Positions 9,576 to 20,018 of a DNA stretch of 64,000 bases are shown piece by piece. A program made the position numbers and the translations under genes. The notes beneath the pieces are model-generated. The model saw only the letters and a list, made by a program, of their open reading frames with translations. It was not told the origin of the DNA and did not search any database. Origin of the DNA: Bacteroidales bacterium UBA6377 (GTDB taxonomy: Bacteria > Bacteroidota > Bacteroidia > Bacteroidales > UBA932); contig DJQV01000015.1 of NCBI GenBank assembly GCA_002438805.1, forward strand, positions 142,189 to 206,188. The letters are read 5' to 3'. Positions within the stretch are counted from its first letter, which is position 1, and the number at the start of each line of letters is the position of its first letter.

Positions 9576-10801
9576 CGGCCTGCCGGAACTTCGGTTGCCT
9601 TGTCGTCCTTTTCAAGGACCTGGGCCGCCAAGTTCCTCGCGGGGCTGTCATACCAGTTGAAACTCTCCACCGGATCAGGCTCTGAAGGGCTGAAGCCATT
9701 GAAGTTTATGATGTGCCCGGCGATATCCAGACCTTGCACCTGCATGGCGCCAACCACGCACTTGGCGAGTTCAAATGCACCGTAAGGGTTGAAATGGGTA
9801 TTGTCAGCCACATCTTTGCTCATGCCATAAGAGCCTGCCTTATAATGCACAAAGGCCTTTTTTGAGGTTTCCGGTCCAAGCGCCTCATAGAACTTGGCCG
9901 ACATGGCATGCAGGTCAATGAATGTGACCCCTTCCCGCTTTGCGACCCATTCCATCGCTTCCGGGTAGTCCAGGTGGGTTTCCACTATCCTGCCGTCCTT
10001 GTCGAAGTTGCGCCTGTGGGTCGGGGACACCAGCACGGGGATTCCTCCCCTGGTGCGCACCTCGTCGATGAATGTCTTGAGCTGAGTCGCGAAGAAATAG
10101 TACGCTCCCTTGCCCGGGAGTCTGTCTATCTTCTGGTCGTTGTGCCCGAACTCCACGAACACATAGTCACCCGGCTGCATCACAGATAGGATCTTGCGGA
10201 GCCTTCCGGCCCCTATGAACGTGTCGGCACGTTCCCCGCTCTCGGCATAGTTGGCCACAGCCACCCCCGTGTCGAAGAACCACGGGAACATCTGGCCCCA
10301 GCTCGCCCACGGCTCGTTATCCTGGTCCACCACTGTGGAGTCGCCGCAGAGAAAGATGGTCGTAGTCGAAGCGGGTGCCGGCTCGATGGTCACCGACTCC
10401 ACGGCCGGGGAGGTGCCGCCGATCTCGAGATTGAGGCACCCGTCCCAGTTGAGTTTGCCGTTCTCCCTGGTTTTCAGGGTCACCTCCCCGATGATCTCGC
10501 CGTTCTCCCGGATCTTCGAGTCTCTCTTGTTGACCACGAATGAGACGGTCTTGAACTCCCCCTTTGCGGTGTGGAGACCATTGACTGCAAAGCGTCTGCT
10601 TTCCGCCTTGACGAAGGTGTCAGCGGCTCTTTTCTTGCTGCCTATTCTCATGGTGACCAGATAGTTGCCGTCCGGGACGGGAAGATTTATCTCAAACGGG
10701 GTCTGTTTTGCGGTGTCATACTTCTCTGTAATCGGGAAGTCTATTGCGCCGGCACCCAGTGCGGCCAGCGAGGTAAGGATGGTAATAATCAGTTTTCGCA
10801 T
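9572..10801 (-). CDS. CE12-type rhamnogalacturonan acetylesterase (SGNH hydrolase) with N-terminal beta-sandwich domain
   Basis: A 409-residue secreted esterase. A signal peptide covers residues 1-19. Residues 20-140 look like an all-beta accessory domain. The SGNH fold follows: block I FLCGDSTVVD with nucleophile Ser155, the Asn-bearing block FGHNDQK, and the C-terminal DNTHFNPYG holding the Asp-x-x-His pair. This layout matches rhamnogalacturonan acetylesterases (CE12), which strip acetyl groups from galacturonate in RG-I so that lyases and hydrolases can act. It is monocistronic as far as seen, divergent from rhaM. A weak TAAATTCG -7-like box is present at 10829-10836 on the minus strand. 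Confidence 0.86.
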   Translation of the reverse strand: MRKLIITILTSLAALGAGAIDFPITEKYDTAKQTPFEINLPVPDGNYLVTMRIGSKKRAADTFVKAESRRFAVNGLHTAKGEFKTVSFVVNKRDSKIRENGEIIGEVTLKTRENGKLNWDGCLNLEIGGTSPAVESVTIEPAPASTTTIFLCGDSTVVDQDNEPWASWGQMFPWFFDTGVAVANYAESGERADTFIGAGRLRKILSVMQPGDYVFVEFGHNDQKIDRLPGKGAYYFFATQLKTFIDEVRTRGGIPVLVSPTHRRNFDKDGRIVETHLDYPEAMEWVAKREGVTFIDLHAMSAKFYEALGPETSKKAFVHYKAGSYGMSKDVADNTHFNPYGAFELAKCVVGAMQVQGLDIAGHIINFNGFSPSEPDPVESFNWYDSPARNLAAQVLEKDDKATEVPAGR

Positions 10802-10887
10802 ATTTGTGGTTTTTGTCTGTTGAACCTCCGAATTTACGGAAAAGTTCGTAACTTTACCAGACTATAATTCAAATAACACAAAACGCA

Positions 10888-11205
10888 ATGGCAAGAAGAG
10901 AAGCATTCAAGATGTTCCTGAAGCCTGGTTTCGAGGACGAATACCAGCGCAGGCACGCCGCCATCTGGCCTGAGCTCAAGAAGTTGCTCTCAGACAGTGG
11001 CGTCCGCAATTACTCAATCTACTGGGACAAGGACACCAACATCCTTTTCGCATATCAGGAAGTGGAGGGCGACGAGGGCTCACAGGACCTCGGAGGCAAC
11101 CCTGTAGTCCAGAAATGGTGGGACTACATGGCCGACATCATGGAAGTCAACCCGGACAACTCTCCGGTATCCATCCCTCTCGACGAGAGGTTCCACATGG
11201 ACTGA
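10888..11205 (+). CDS. rhaM: L-rhamnose mutarotase
   Basis: A 105-residue cytoplasmic protein that aligns along its length with RhaM. It has YQRRHAAIWPEL with the catalytic His23, NYSIYWDK, KWWDYMADIM and NPDNSPVS. It interconverts the anomers of L-rhamnose, supplying the form used by rhamnose isomerase. A TAACTTTA box at 10849-10856, close to the Bacteroidota -7 consensus, precedes it, and a strong terminator follows at 11226-11252, so it seems to be a single-gene unit. Its presence supports rhamnose release by the neighbouring GH106 enzymes. No rhamnose isomerase, kinase or aldolase gene is in the window. Confidence 0.95.
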   Translation: MARREAFKMFLKPGFEDEYQRRHAAIWPELKKLLSDSGVRNYSIYWDKDTNILFAYQEVEGDEGSQDLGGNPVVQKWWDYMADIMEVNPDNSPVSIPLDERFHMD

Positions 11206-11225
11206 GTATCCTTTACCCCTTACAG

Positions 11226-11252
11226 AGGCCGGCCAACAAAGCCGGCCTTTTT
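11226..11252 (+). terminator. Rho-independent terminator after rhaM
   Basis: GGCCGGC (11227-11233) pairs with GCCGGCC (11241-11247) around a 7-nt loop, followed by TTTTT. Confidence 0.85.
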
Positions 11253-11337
11253 CATAATCTGATGGCACCTATTAAACACAAACGATAAATTAAGAATTTT
11301 AAATTTAAAAAAGCTATGAATTTCTGCAATTATTAAC

Positions 11338-11345
11338 CATCTTTG
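11338..11345 (+). promoter_or_regulatory. Possible -7 box upstream of first susC
   Basis: CATCTTTG differs from TAnnTTTG at one position and lies 35 bp before the ATG. The 11256-11380 spacer also holds a 14-bp AT-only palindrome (11297-11310) and a direct repeat AACGATAA (11281-11288 and 11349-11356), either of which could be regulatory. Confidence 0.35.
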
Positions 11346-11380
11346 CCAACGATAACCAATTTACTAACTAATAACCGCAA

Positions 11381-14300
11381 ATGGTATCCTTAATCAATTC
11401 ATGTCAACGGCGCTTAGCAGCGCTCTTGACTTGCCTGACCCTCATGGGAGGGACGGCACTCGCACAGACCGCCACTACAGAAGGCAAGGTCATCGATCAG
11501 AACGGAATCCCTGTAATCGGAGCATCCGTGATCGAGAAAGGTACGACAAACGGCGTAATGACCGATGCCGACGGAACTTTCACAATCAAGGTCAAATCAG
11601 GTAAAGAGCTCGAAGTATCATGCATCGGCTATGTGACCGTCAATGTCGCAGCCGCCCCTAAGCTCAGCATCACCCTCAAGGAAGACTCCCAGATGCTTGA
11701 AGAGACGGTGGTCGTGGGATACGGTACGATGCGCAAGAAAGACGTCACGGGAGCCATGGTCTCCGTGACATCCGAAGACCTCGTCTCAACCCCGGCGAAC
11801 AATGCCATTGAAGCCCTCCAGGGAAAGGCTGCCGGCGTAGCCATCGGAAGTGCCGACCTGCGTCCAGGCTCCGTGGGCTCAATCCGTATCCGAGGCATCA
11901 ATGCCATAAAGGACAAGGACGAGTCAGCCGGTCCGCTTGTAGTAATCGATGGGATAATCGGCCAGAGTGTAGGCCTTGACATGCTCAACCCTCAGGACAT
12001 CGAATCTGTTGATATTCTCAAGGACGCTTCAGCGACAGCCGTCTACGGAGCACGCGGAGGCAACGGCGTGATCCTTGTCACCACAAAACGGGGAAAGAGC
12101 GGCAGACTTGCGCTGAACTACAGCGGCACAGCCACTTTCGAAAAGATCTATGACAGAGTACCTATGATGGATGCCCAGCAGTATATCGACTGGCGCCGCT
12201 GGGGATATTACTACGCGGGGCTCGGTCCTCGCGCCGACGAGCCTACAGTCGAAAACGACCGCAAACTCTTCAACTCCTACGGAACGGACGAATATGCATG
12301 GGCAAACATCCTCAGAGGATGGGGGCTCACCTATGACCAGTGGAATGCCGGGCAGACATCTACCAAGTGGGACGGGTCAAAAGTCCATTCAACTGACTGG
12401 ACACAATATACCGACCGCGTCGGCATCACCCAGGAGCACTCCTTGAGCGCCAGCGGAGGCACAGACAAGATGAACGCCTACGTATCATTCGGATACCTCA
12501 ACCAGAAAGGCACTAACATCGGACAGGAGTACACCCGCTACACCATCCGTACCAGCGTGGATGTCAACCCTGTCAACTGGTTCAAGATGGGAGGATCCAT
12601 GAACGCACGCTTCTCTGACCAGGAATACGGCATCGATGCGTCAAACGGCATCGCCAACACTATCCCTGGATCCCTTCACGACAAAGCACGCAACATATTC
12701 AGCTACGCCGTACCTTACGATGATAACGGCAAGCGCATCGACTACCCGGGCGGAGATTCCACCATACCTACCGTCATCGATGAAGTCGGCAAGTCAGCAG
12801 TGACGAACCTCTACTACCAGCTTTCCGCCTCCCTCTACGGTGAAATCGACTTCGGCAGCATCTGGCAACCTCTCAAAGGCTTGAAATTCAGGACCAACTT
12901 CGGACCTCAGATAAGTTTCGGGCAGAATTACAGGTACCTCTCCAGCGATTCGGTCAACCGTATTTCCCAAGGGACCGATTATGTCAGTTCAAAGGCCACC
13001 AAGAATTTCTCCTGGCTCATCGACAACATGTTTACCTACGACAAGACCGTCGGAGACCATTACTTCAACGCCACGCTCCTCCAGGAAGCATGGTCAAAGA
13101 TGAGCAGTGACCTCTACTCCATGAGCGGAAGCGGTGTCGCCCTCGGAATGACCTAGAAATGGTGGGGACTGAACCCGAAATCCGTCAGCGTGCTCAACGA
13201 CCCTACATACAACACCCTCTCTGAGGCACAGATGGCTTCATACATGGCCAGGCTCATCTACAGTTTCAAAGACAAGTACATCGTCACTCTGTCTTACCGC
13301 TATGACGGAGCCTCCCAGCTCGGAGAAGGGCACAAGTGGGCCGGATTCCCTTCAGTGGCACTCGGCTGGCGACTCGACCAGGAAAGCTTCATGCGCGACA
13401 TCAACTGGCTCGACCAGCTCAAGCTCAGAGCCGGCTGGGGCCTGACAGGCAACTATTCTGTCGGCATTTACTCGACAAAAGACCTTCTCGAGAGCAGCAC
13501 CGGAGTCCATGGAGCCAACGGTTCTACCTACTACTACACCCCGACCACACTCGCAAACAGCGCAATCGGCTGGGAGACGACCTCCCAATATAATGTCGGT
13601 TTCGACTTCTCCGTACTCAAGGGCAGGCTCTCGGGAGTTCTCGACCTTTACCAGAACTACACCAACGGACTCATATTCGACGTCACTCTTCCTAACGTCA
13701 CCGGTTACGGGAAAACCAAGGACAATGTGGGAAAGACCATGAATCACGGTTTTGACCTTTCACTCAACTCCACCAACATCTCGACCAGAGACTTCTCCTG
13801 GAGGAGCAACCTCAATCTTTCGTACACCAAGAACAAGATACTCGAACTCCAGAACGGAAAGGAGGACATGGTATCCGACGAACTCTTCATCGGCTACCCG
13901 TCCACTGTGCTTTACGGTTACGAGAGCGCCGGCCTGTGGACCGACTCCGCAGAGGATCTCGCTCTGATGGAGAAATTCAACGCCAACGGGCATCAGTTCG
14001 CCCCGGGAATGGTGCGCCCTGTCGACCAGAACGGAGACTATAAGATCGACGCCAACTATGACCGGAAAGTCATAGGCAACACCAGGCCTCTCTGGAACCT
14101 CGGCTTCACCAACACATTCTCATACAAGAATCTCGAGCTCTCCATTTTCCTTTACGGAGCATTCAAATTCATGGCACAGACAGGGCAGTACCAAGGTGGA
14201 CGTGAACCTGTCATCTACATGAACTACTACAATGAAAACAACAAGACCGGAGCTGAATATCAGCGTCCATACTTCAACACGGCTGGAGGCGATCCGTTCT

Positions 14301-14530
14301 CCGGGATCCTTCTCCAGAAAGATGCTTCTTTCCTGAAAGTAAGGCAGATAGCCCTCGGATACAACCTGCCGCGCACATTCGTGAAGAAACTCGGTCTCGG
14401 CTCTGTGAAAATCACGGGACAGCTCAAGAACCCGTTCTCCATCTACCAGGGGACGAGCTGGATGGACAGCGACCTCAACAGCGGGACATACACCCGGGGA
14501 TTTGTTTTTGGAGTAAATGTAGGATTCTAA
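11381..14530 (+). pseudogene. SusC-like TonB-dependent outer-membrane receptor interrupted by an in-frame TAG
   Basis: One continuous reading frame of 1049 residues plus an internal stop. The signal peptide ends near TALAQ. A carboxypeptidase-regulatory-like beta-sandwich follows (about residues 30-105), then a TonB box region (EETVVVGYG), a plug domain and a 22-stranded barrel ending in VFGVNVGF. Codon 592 (13154-13156) is TAG. The frame continues without any shift through KWWGLNP to the normal C-terminus at 14530. A CAG-to-TAG change (Gln to stop) is the simplest explanation. Without readthrough, only the plug and about half of the barrel would be made, and outer-membrane insertion should fail. 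Other genes here use TAG as a true stop (for example 2869-2871 and 16707-16709), which argues against recoding. A sequencing or assembly error, or a strain polymorphism, is possible. The partner susD downstream is intact. Confidence 0.85.
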
Positions 14531-14543
14531 TAATCAGACTATC

Positions 14544-16709
14544 ATGAAAATCAATATACATACTTTATTATTGACGATGCTGGCCGGAGGCGCCCTGTTG
14601 TCAACATCCTGCACCAATGACTTCCTTGACGAGGTCAAAAGGGATGAAATATCAAGCAGCTGGCTCAATGAGCCGGAAGGCCTGGCTTCGATGGCCGGAA
14701 GCCTCTACACGGAGTTCAACTATTTCTTCAGCAATGAATCAGGCTACGCTTACACCAACTACGGCACAGATGAATTCATGGTGGCAGGTGACGCGTCCAA
14801 CGGCATGTGGAACGATTATGATGCCCGTCTCGGCTCTATCGTCACCCCTACCGTCAACTCCAACACACAGGCCATAACAACATTCTGGAACACCCTTTAC
14901 GAGTGGAACGCACGTGCCAACAAGATCATCGGCAATGCCGATGTGCTCGAAGGCTCAGCCCTCAAGAATGAAACCCTCGGTACAGCCTACTTCGTGCGCG
15001 GATTCAACTTCCTCTTCCTCACCATGCAGTTCGGGGACATTCCTCTGGTCACAGAGCCGATCTCAACTCCGGAACGCGAATTTTCAAGAGCACCGCAGGA
15101 GCAGGTGTACGAACAGATCATCTCCGACCTTGAAAAAGCCCATGAGCTCCTGAGTTCCGACGCAAGCAGGGCGACCCAAAACTATGCGACAAAATACACC
15201 GCGGCCCACTATCTTGCGAAAGCCCATCTGTGGAGAGCATCAGAGATCAACGACAAATGGAACTCCGCATACAAGTCCAAGGACCTTGAGGCTGTGATCA
15301 AGTACGCGGATGAAGTCATCGCCGCCCACCCTCTTGCTGCAGACTATAATGACCTGTTCAACAACTTCACCGCCTACGACACTTCGATCACCGAGACCAA
15401 CACCGAGATCGTCCTGTCGTCCGGCAGTTCTGATTCCGCCACGACAAACCGCAAATCCAACTGGGGTCTGGCGCTCTTCACCGCCTGGTATCAGAACTTC
15501 CCGCTCATGAAGCGTGACCTTGCAAGCGGCCGCGAGTACCAGAGACTCAAGACCACGCCTTCCTATGCTTATTTCCTCTATGATCTGGAGAACGATTCAA
15601 GATTCTGGAAGTCCTTCAAGACCACTTACGCCGTCAACAACGCGAGCGCAAAGACGGAAATCAGCGTGGACGGGCAGAAGATGCCGTCAACATCGTATTT
15701 CCCGAGCAACGATGGGGAGTACATGAGTTCGATGTACATCATCAACCGCACTGACTACGGACAGAAATACTACAAGTCCGAAGTCAATGTATCAAAGGCG
15801 ACGTCCGGCACCTATTCGAGGACGGACTACCGCACCGGCAAGAAGATTCCTGCGATCATGGCCCTCAACATCTACAGCGAGGACGGATCGGAGATCCTTG
15901 GAACTTCCATGACACCGGACTACAACACCCTGCTTGCGCCTCTGTGCAAGTATCTTGACGGTGCAGTGGACAAGAACAACCTCGGCGGAGGATACCGTGA
16001 CGGCATCCTTGCACGCTCCGCCGAAGACTATTTCTTCAAGGCCGAAGCACTCATCAAGCAGGGCAAGTACGATGAGGGCATCGCAGTGCTCAAGCCGCTC
16101 CGCGACAGGGCCCAGTTCAAGGCCGGAGAGGCCCGGGACGCCTATGTGGACGGAGGAAACGCGTACCACTACAACACCTACAAGAGCGGGCTAAAGGGTT
16201 TCACCGCCAACTGTTCCTACTATCCGATGAACTCCTACTATTACTCCGTAGGAGGCTGGGACGATGAGACTGTCCGCGAGGCCAAAAATGCAGTCGCCTC
16301 AGAACTCCCTGTCGTGACTCTAGCAAGCCTTCCGAAAGAAGATGAGGCGATAATCGCCAAACTCGGATATTCCTCTGATTACGACAAGGCCATGTGCTAC
16401 CTTCTCAACGAGAAATCAAGGGAAATGTACGGAGAATACCTTCGCTGGATGGATCTCGCCCGTACGCTGACTCTCGAAAAGCGCCTCGTTTTCAACGATC
16501 AGGCATATTCAAGAAGCCTGACAGACGTGACCGGCCACACGACGGACATGAGCGGCACCACCTATGCGGAGAGCGCCAATGGCGGAAGTTTCAAGGCCTC
16601 GACGCACTACTATCGTCCGATACCTCAGGTATTCCTTGACAACATCACCAAGGACGGCAAGCCTCTCACCGCTGATGAGAAAGCTGCCATGCAGAACCCT
16701 GGATATTAG
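14544..16709 (+). CDS. SusD/RagB-family surface glycan-binding lipoprotein
   Basis: A 721-residue lipoprotein: lipobox LSTSC with the lipidated Cys23, then TPR-rich SusD architecture. The N-terminal NDFLDEV start, the RGFNFLFLTMQFGDIPLV segment near residues 150-167 and the C-terminal EYLRWMDLARTLT and HYYRPIPQVFL blocks are all typical. It would sit on the cell surface as the lid of the SusC pore and bind pectic oligosaccharides. It starts 13 bp after the SusC stop, forming the standard pair. It is longer than the usual 500-600 residues, through insertions in the middle. A strong terminator follows at 16728-16767. Its function may be compromised by the nonsense codon in the partner SusC. Confidence 0.92.
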   Translation: MKINIHTLLLTMLAGGALLSTSCTNDFLDEVKRDEISSSWLNEPEGLASMAGSLYTEFNYFFSNESGYAYTNYGTDEFMVAGDASNGMWNDYDARLGSIVTPTVNSNTQAITTFWNTLYEWNARANKIIGNADVLEGSALKNETLGTAYFVRGFNFLFLTMQFGDIPLVTEPISTPEREFSRAPQEQVYEQIISDLEKAHELLSSDASRATQNYATKYTAAHYLAKAHLWRASEINDKWNSAYKSKDLEAVIKYADEVIAAHPLAADYNDLFNNFTAYDTSITETNTEIVLSSGSSDSATTNRKSNWGLALFTAWYQNFPLMKRDLASGREYQRLKTTPSYAYFLYDLENDSRFWKSFKTTYAVNNASAKTEISVDGQKMPSTSYFPSNDGEYMSSMYIINRTDYGQKYYKSEVNVSKATSGTYSRTDYRTGKKIPAIMALNIYSEDGSEILGTSMTPDYNTLLAPLCKYLDGAVDKNNLGGGYRDGILARSAEDYFFKAEALIKQGKYDEGIAVLKPLRDRAQFKAGEARDAYVDGGNAYHYNTYKSGLKGFTANCSYYPMNSYYYSVGGWDDETVREAKNAVASELPVVTLASLPKEDEAIIAKLGYSSDYDKAMCYLLNEKSREMYGEYLRWMDLARTLTLEKRLVFNDQAYSRSLTDVTGHTTDMSGTTYAESANGGSFKASTHYYRPIPQVFLDNITKDGKPLTADEKAAMQNPGY

Positions 16710-16727
16710 TACGACTATTGCTCTTTC

Positions 16728-16767
16728 AAAGAAGGGGACAGTCGGCATAGGCTGTCCCCTTCTTTTT
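16728..16767 (+). terminator. Rho-independent terminator after first susCD pair
   Basis: GAAGGGGACAG (16731-16741) pairs with CTGTCCCCTTC (16752-16762) and is followed by TTTTT. Confidence 0.9.
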
Positions 16768-16788
16768 GCATATCCCCCGAAAAAGAGG

Positions 16789-16796
16789 TAAATTCG
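16789..16796 (+). promoter_or_regulatory. Possible -7 box for the PL26-type lyase gene
   Basis: TAAATTCG, one mismatch from TAnnTTTG, 35 bp before the chosen ATG at 16832 and just after the preceding terminator. Confidence 0.35.
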
Positions 16797-16831
16797 CAGG
16801 ATTTTGCAAATACCACAATACCATCAATCAA

Positions 16832-19800
16832 ATGATAAAGCGATTATTGACACTTTTGCTGCTGGCACTGCCTCTGGCCGTGTCGGCAAAGGATGTTTCA
16901 GGACTTGACGAGAAGCAGTTCTCCAAGTTCTGGAAAGTCGAATCCGAATCTCCCGACTACTCTGTCAGCTTCAAGGACGGGGCCTGCGAAATCGTAGCCC
17001 CGAAGGGACTGACCCTATGGTACAAGGAGAAGATGAAGGGGGATGTCGTCATCGAATACGACGCCATGGTCTACAACGAGAAGGAGGGAGACCGCCTGAG
17101 CGACCTCAACTGCTTCTGGATGGCCACCGACCCCAAGGCCAAGGACGTATTCAAGCGCAGCAAGGAGCGCGGCGGAGTGTTCGCCAACTGCGCCCAGATG
17201 AAGCTCTACTACGTGGGCTTCGGCGGCAACTACAACAGTACCACCCGCTTCCGCCGCTACACCGGCGAGCCTGACCCCGCCATCATCAAGGAATACACGG
17301 ACCCGGATCACCTGCTGGAAGGGAATCACTGGTACCATATCAAACTCGTCAGCGTCAAAGGCAGGGTGCAGTACTGGCTGGACGGCAAGCTCCTGTTTGA
17401 CTACAACGATGCTGACCCGTACACGGAAGGCTGGTTCGGTTTCCGCACCACCCTTTCCCGCACGGCCATCAAGAACTTCAGCTACACCAAGGTCGTGGAA
17501 CCTCCTTTCAGCGAGGCACCTCTCCACTGGATAGGCAACACCCCGAAACTCGACCGCGCCGTCAGCTTCGGCGTTCCGTTCAAACAGGGAGAAGTGACCG
17601 CCAAGACGGCCCTCCAACTCCAGTCTGCCGATGGCAGCGCCATCACAAGCGACCAGTGGGCCATGGCCAAATGGCCTGACGGCTCCATCAAATGGCTCGG
17701 AGTAGCAGCAGTAGTTCCTGGCGGAACTGACAATGCCAAGCTCGTCAAGGTCAAGAAGGCGGAGACCGCTGAAAACAGGATGATAACGGAAGATGCCGGC
17801 AGCTTCATCGTGAATACCGGCAAGGTCAAAGCCGTCATCCCGAAGAGCGGCAGCAACATCATCGATGCCCTATGGGTTGGAGACACCAAGGTGGGCGGGG
17901 CAGCCGACCTTGTTGCCACAGAAGGCGGACACAGCTACACGAGCAAGATCAGCAAGATCACCCTTGAGCAGAACGGGGCCGTGCGCGGCACCATCAAGAT
18001 CGAGGGTGTACACTATAGCGAGGAGAGCGGCCGCGAATGGCTGCCTTTCGTGGTGAGAATGTACTTCTTCAAGGATTCAGACCAGATCCGCCTCGTCCAC
18101 AGCTTCATTTTCGATGGAGATCAGGACAAAGATTTCATATCTTCACTCGGACTTCGCTTCAGGGTTCCTATGCGCGAGCAGGCCTACAACCGCCACATAG
18201 CGTTCGCCACCGACAAGGGCAAGGTCTGGACAGAATCAGTTCAGCCGCTCCACGGCAGGCGCGTTCTCACCGATCCAAGGCCGCAGGGAGCGCAGCAGCG
18301 TCCGGCGGCAGCCCCTCAGGGAGGACCTCGCAAGCAAAAAGACTACCAGGAAGACCAGGAGAAGGGCATCAGAGTGCCTGAGCCTGACTACTTCGACCAG
18401 AAGGGACAGTTCCTCATCAAGAACTGGGCTTGCTGGGATTCGTTCCGTCTGAGCCAGCTCACCGACAACTCATGGTCGATCCGCAAGAAGACCCAGGAGG
18501 ACCGCCCATGGATAGGCACACTCACCGGAGAGAGGGCGGCAGGCTATGCATTCGCCGGAGATGTCAGCGGAGGACTCGGAGTGTCCCTCAAATATTTTTG
18601 GCAGCTCTACCCTTCCACCATCGAGATCACCGATGCGCGCAGTGACGAGGCCACGATCAACGTATGGCTCTGGAGTCCTGAATCCGAGCCGATGGATCTG
18701 CGCCACTATGACACCGTAGCCCATGACCTCGAAGCCAGCTATGAAGATGTGCAAGAAGGGATGAGCACCCCTTACGGCATAGCCAAGACCAACACCCTCG
18801 TGCTCGTGCCGCAAGCCGCTTTCCCTGGACGTGAGGGCATCCTCGCCACGGCGGAACTCCTCGAAGAGGACAGCCAGATGCTGCCTACACCTCAGTACCT
18901 GCACGACAGCCGCGCGTTCGGCATCTGGTCCCTCCCTGACAGGAGCAACGACAAGAGGGTTGCCGTGGAGAACAGGCTCAACGAGATCATCAGCGTATAC
19001 CAGAAGAATGTGGAAGAATTCAAATGGTACGGTTTCTGGAACTTCGGCGACTTCATGCACTCCATGGATGATGTGCGCGGAGTATGGAACTACGACATCG
19101 GCGGATTCGCATGGGACAACACCGAACTCGCCTCCAACATGTGGCTCTGGTACATGTTCCTGCGCAGCGGCCGTGAGGACATCTGGGATATGGCTGTGGC
19201 GATGAGCCGCCACACCACAGAGGTCGACGTATACCACATCGGACCGTACGCCGGGCTGGGCAGCCGCCACAACGTGTCACACTGGGGCTGCGGCGCCAAG
19301 GAGGCCCGCATCGGGCAGGCCGCATGGAACCGTTTCCTCTACTATCTCACCACAGACGAGCGTTCCGGAGACCTCATGGACGAATCCAAGGATTCCGAGC
19401 AGCTTCTCTACCAGATAGACCCTATGCGCCTCGCTGCTCCACGCAGCCAGAACCCATGCACCGCACCGGCACGTCTGCGTATCGGACCTGACTGGCTCGG
19501 ATACGCCGGCAACTGGATGACCCGCTGGGAGAGGACCGGGGAGAAGCACTACTACGACATGATCATCGCAGGCATGAAGAGCATCGCAGCCCTGCCTAAC
19601 GGACTTCTCACCGGCAAGGTGAAGGTGCTCGGATTCGACCCGGCCACGGGTGTGCTCAGCTGGGAGGGAGACCCTGCCTCCATCGGCACCAACCATCTTA
19701 TGACCATCATGGGAGGATTCGAGATCATGACCGAAATGCAGGACATGATCAACGTGCCGGAGTTCAACGCCGCTTGGCTTGACCATGCAAGGCGCTACCA

Positions 19801-19990
19801 CACCATGTCAGGATTTCGCGTCGGAAGGCTCAACGCCTACGCCGCATGGAAAGACCACGATGCGGACTTCGCCCGCAAGACCTGGGACGAGCTGCTGCGC
19901 GGCATCGACAGGCCTTACCACCCTAATACCAACGGCGCCGCCACATGGAGCCTTGACGTGATCTACAGCCTCGAAGTGATTCCTCTGTAG
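16832..19990 (+). CDS. PL26-type exo-rhamnogalacturonan lyase (PcRGLX/YetA-like) with N-terminal lectin-like domain
   Basis: A 1052-residue secreted protein. The signal peptide is MIKRLLTLLLLALPLAVSAK; this start was preferred over an in-frame ATG 66 bp upstream because it begins the signal peptide. Residues 25-225 form a beta-sandwich resembling DUF6250 (DGKLLFDYND, EGWFGFRTTLSR). Then comes the PcRGLX/YetA-like N-terminal barrel (AVSFGVPFKQGEV, KWPDGSIKWLG), a central beta-sandwich and a C-terminal alpha/alpha toroid (NYDIGGFAWDNTELASNMWL). By family it would release disaccharides exolytically from RG-I. A Pro/Gln/Arg-rich low-complexity insertion lies near residues 480-515. It sits alone between the two susCD pairs, ending 128 bp before the second susC. 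Substrate assignment is by homology recalled from memory. Confidence 0.8.
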   Translation: MIKRLLTLLLLALPLAVSAKDVSGLDEKQFSKFWKVESESPDYSVSFKDGACEIVAPKGLTLWYKEKMKGDVVIEYDAMVYNEKEGDRLSDLNCFWMATDPKAKDVFKRSKERGGVFANCAQMKLYYVGFGGNYNSTTRFRRYTGEPDPAIIKEYTDPDHLLEGNHWYHIKLVSVKGRVQYWLDGKLLFDYNDADPYTEGWFGFRTTLSRTAIKNFSYTKVVEPPFSEAPLHWIGNTPKLDRAVSFGVPFKQGEVTAKTALQLQSADGSAITSDQWAMAKWPDGSIKWLGVAAVVPGGTDNAKLVKVKKAETAENRMITEDAGSFIVNTGKVKAVIPKSGSNIIDALWVGDTKVGGAADLVATEGGHSYTSKISKITLEQNGAVRGTIKIEGVHYSEESGREWLPFVVRMYFFKDSDQIRLVHSFIFDGDQDKDFISSLGLRFRVPMREQAYNRHIAFATDKGKVWTESVQPLHGRRVLTDPRPQGAQQRPAAAPQGGPRKQKDYQEDQEKGIRVPEPDYFDQKGQFLIKNWACWDSFRLSQLTDNSWSIRKKTQEDRPWIGTLTGERAAGYAFAGDVSGGLGVSLKYFWQLYPSTIEITDARSDEATINVWLWSPESEPMDLRHYDTVAHDLEASYEDVQEGMSTPYGIAKTNTLVLVPQAAFPGREGILATAELLEEDSQMLPTPQYLHDSRAFGIWSLPDRSNDKRVAVENRLNEIISVYQKNVEEFKWYGFWNFGDFMHSMDDVRGVWNYDIGGFAWDNTELASNMWLWYMFLRSGREDIWDMAVAMSRHTTEVDVYHIGPYAGLGSRHNVSHWGCGAKEARIGQAAWNRFLYYLTTDERSGDLMDESKDSEQLLYQIDPMRLAAPRSQNPCTAPARLRIGPDWLGYAGNWMTRWERTGEKHYYDMIIAGMKSIAALPNGLLTGKVKVLGFDPATGVLSWEGDPASIGTNHLMTIMGGFEIMTEMQDMINVPEFNAAWLDHARRYHTMSGFRVGRLNAYAAWKDHDADFARKTWDELLRGIDRPYHPNTNGAATWSLDVIYSLEVIPL

Positions 19991-20018
19991 GCAGAGGACT
20001 AATTCCACATAAATACGG

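Noticed and set aside
11381..14530. Possible amber recoding (TAG as a sense codon) in this organism
   Set aside because: Several intact genes nearby end at TAG in the expected place (2869-2871, 16707-16709, 19988-19990), so TAG is a normal stop here.
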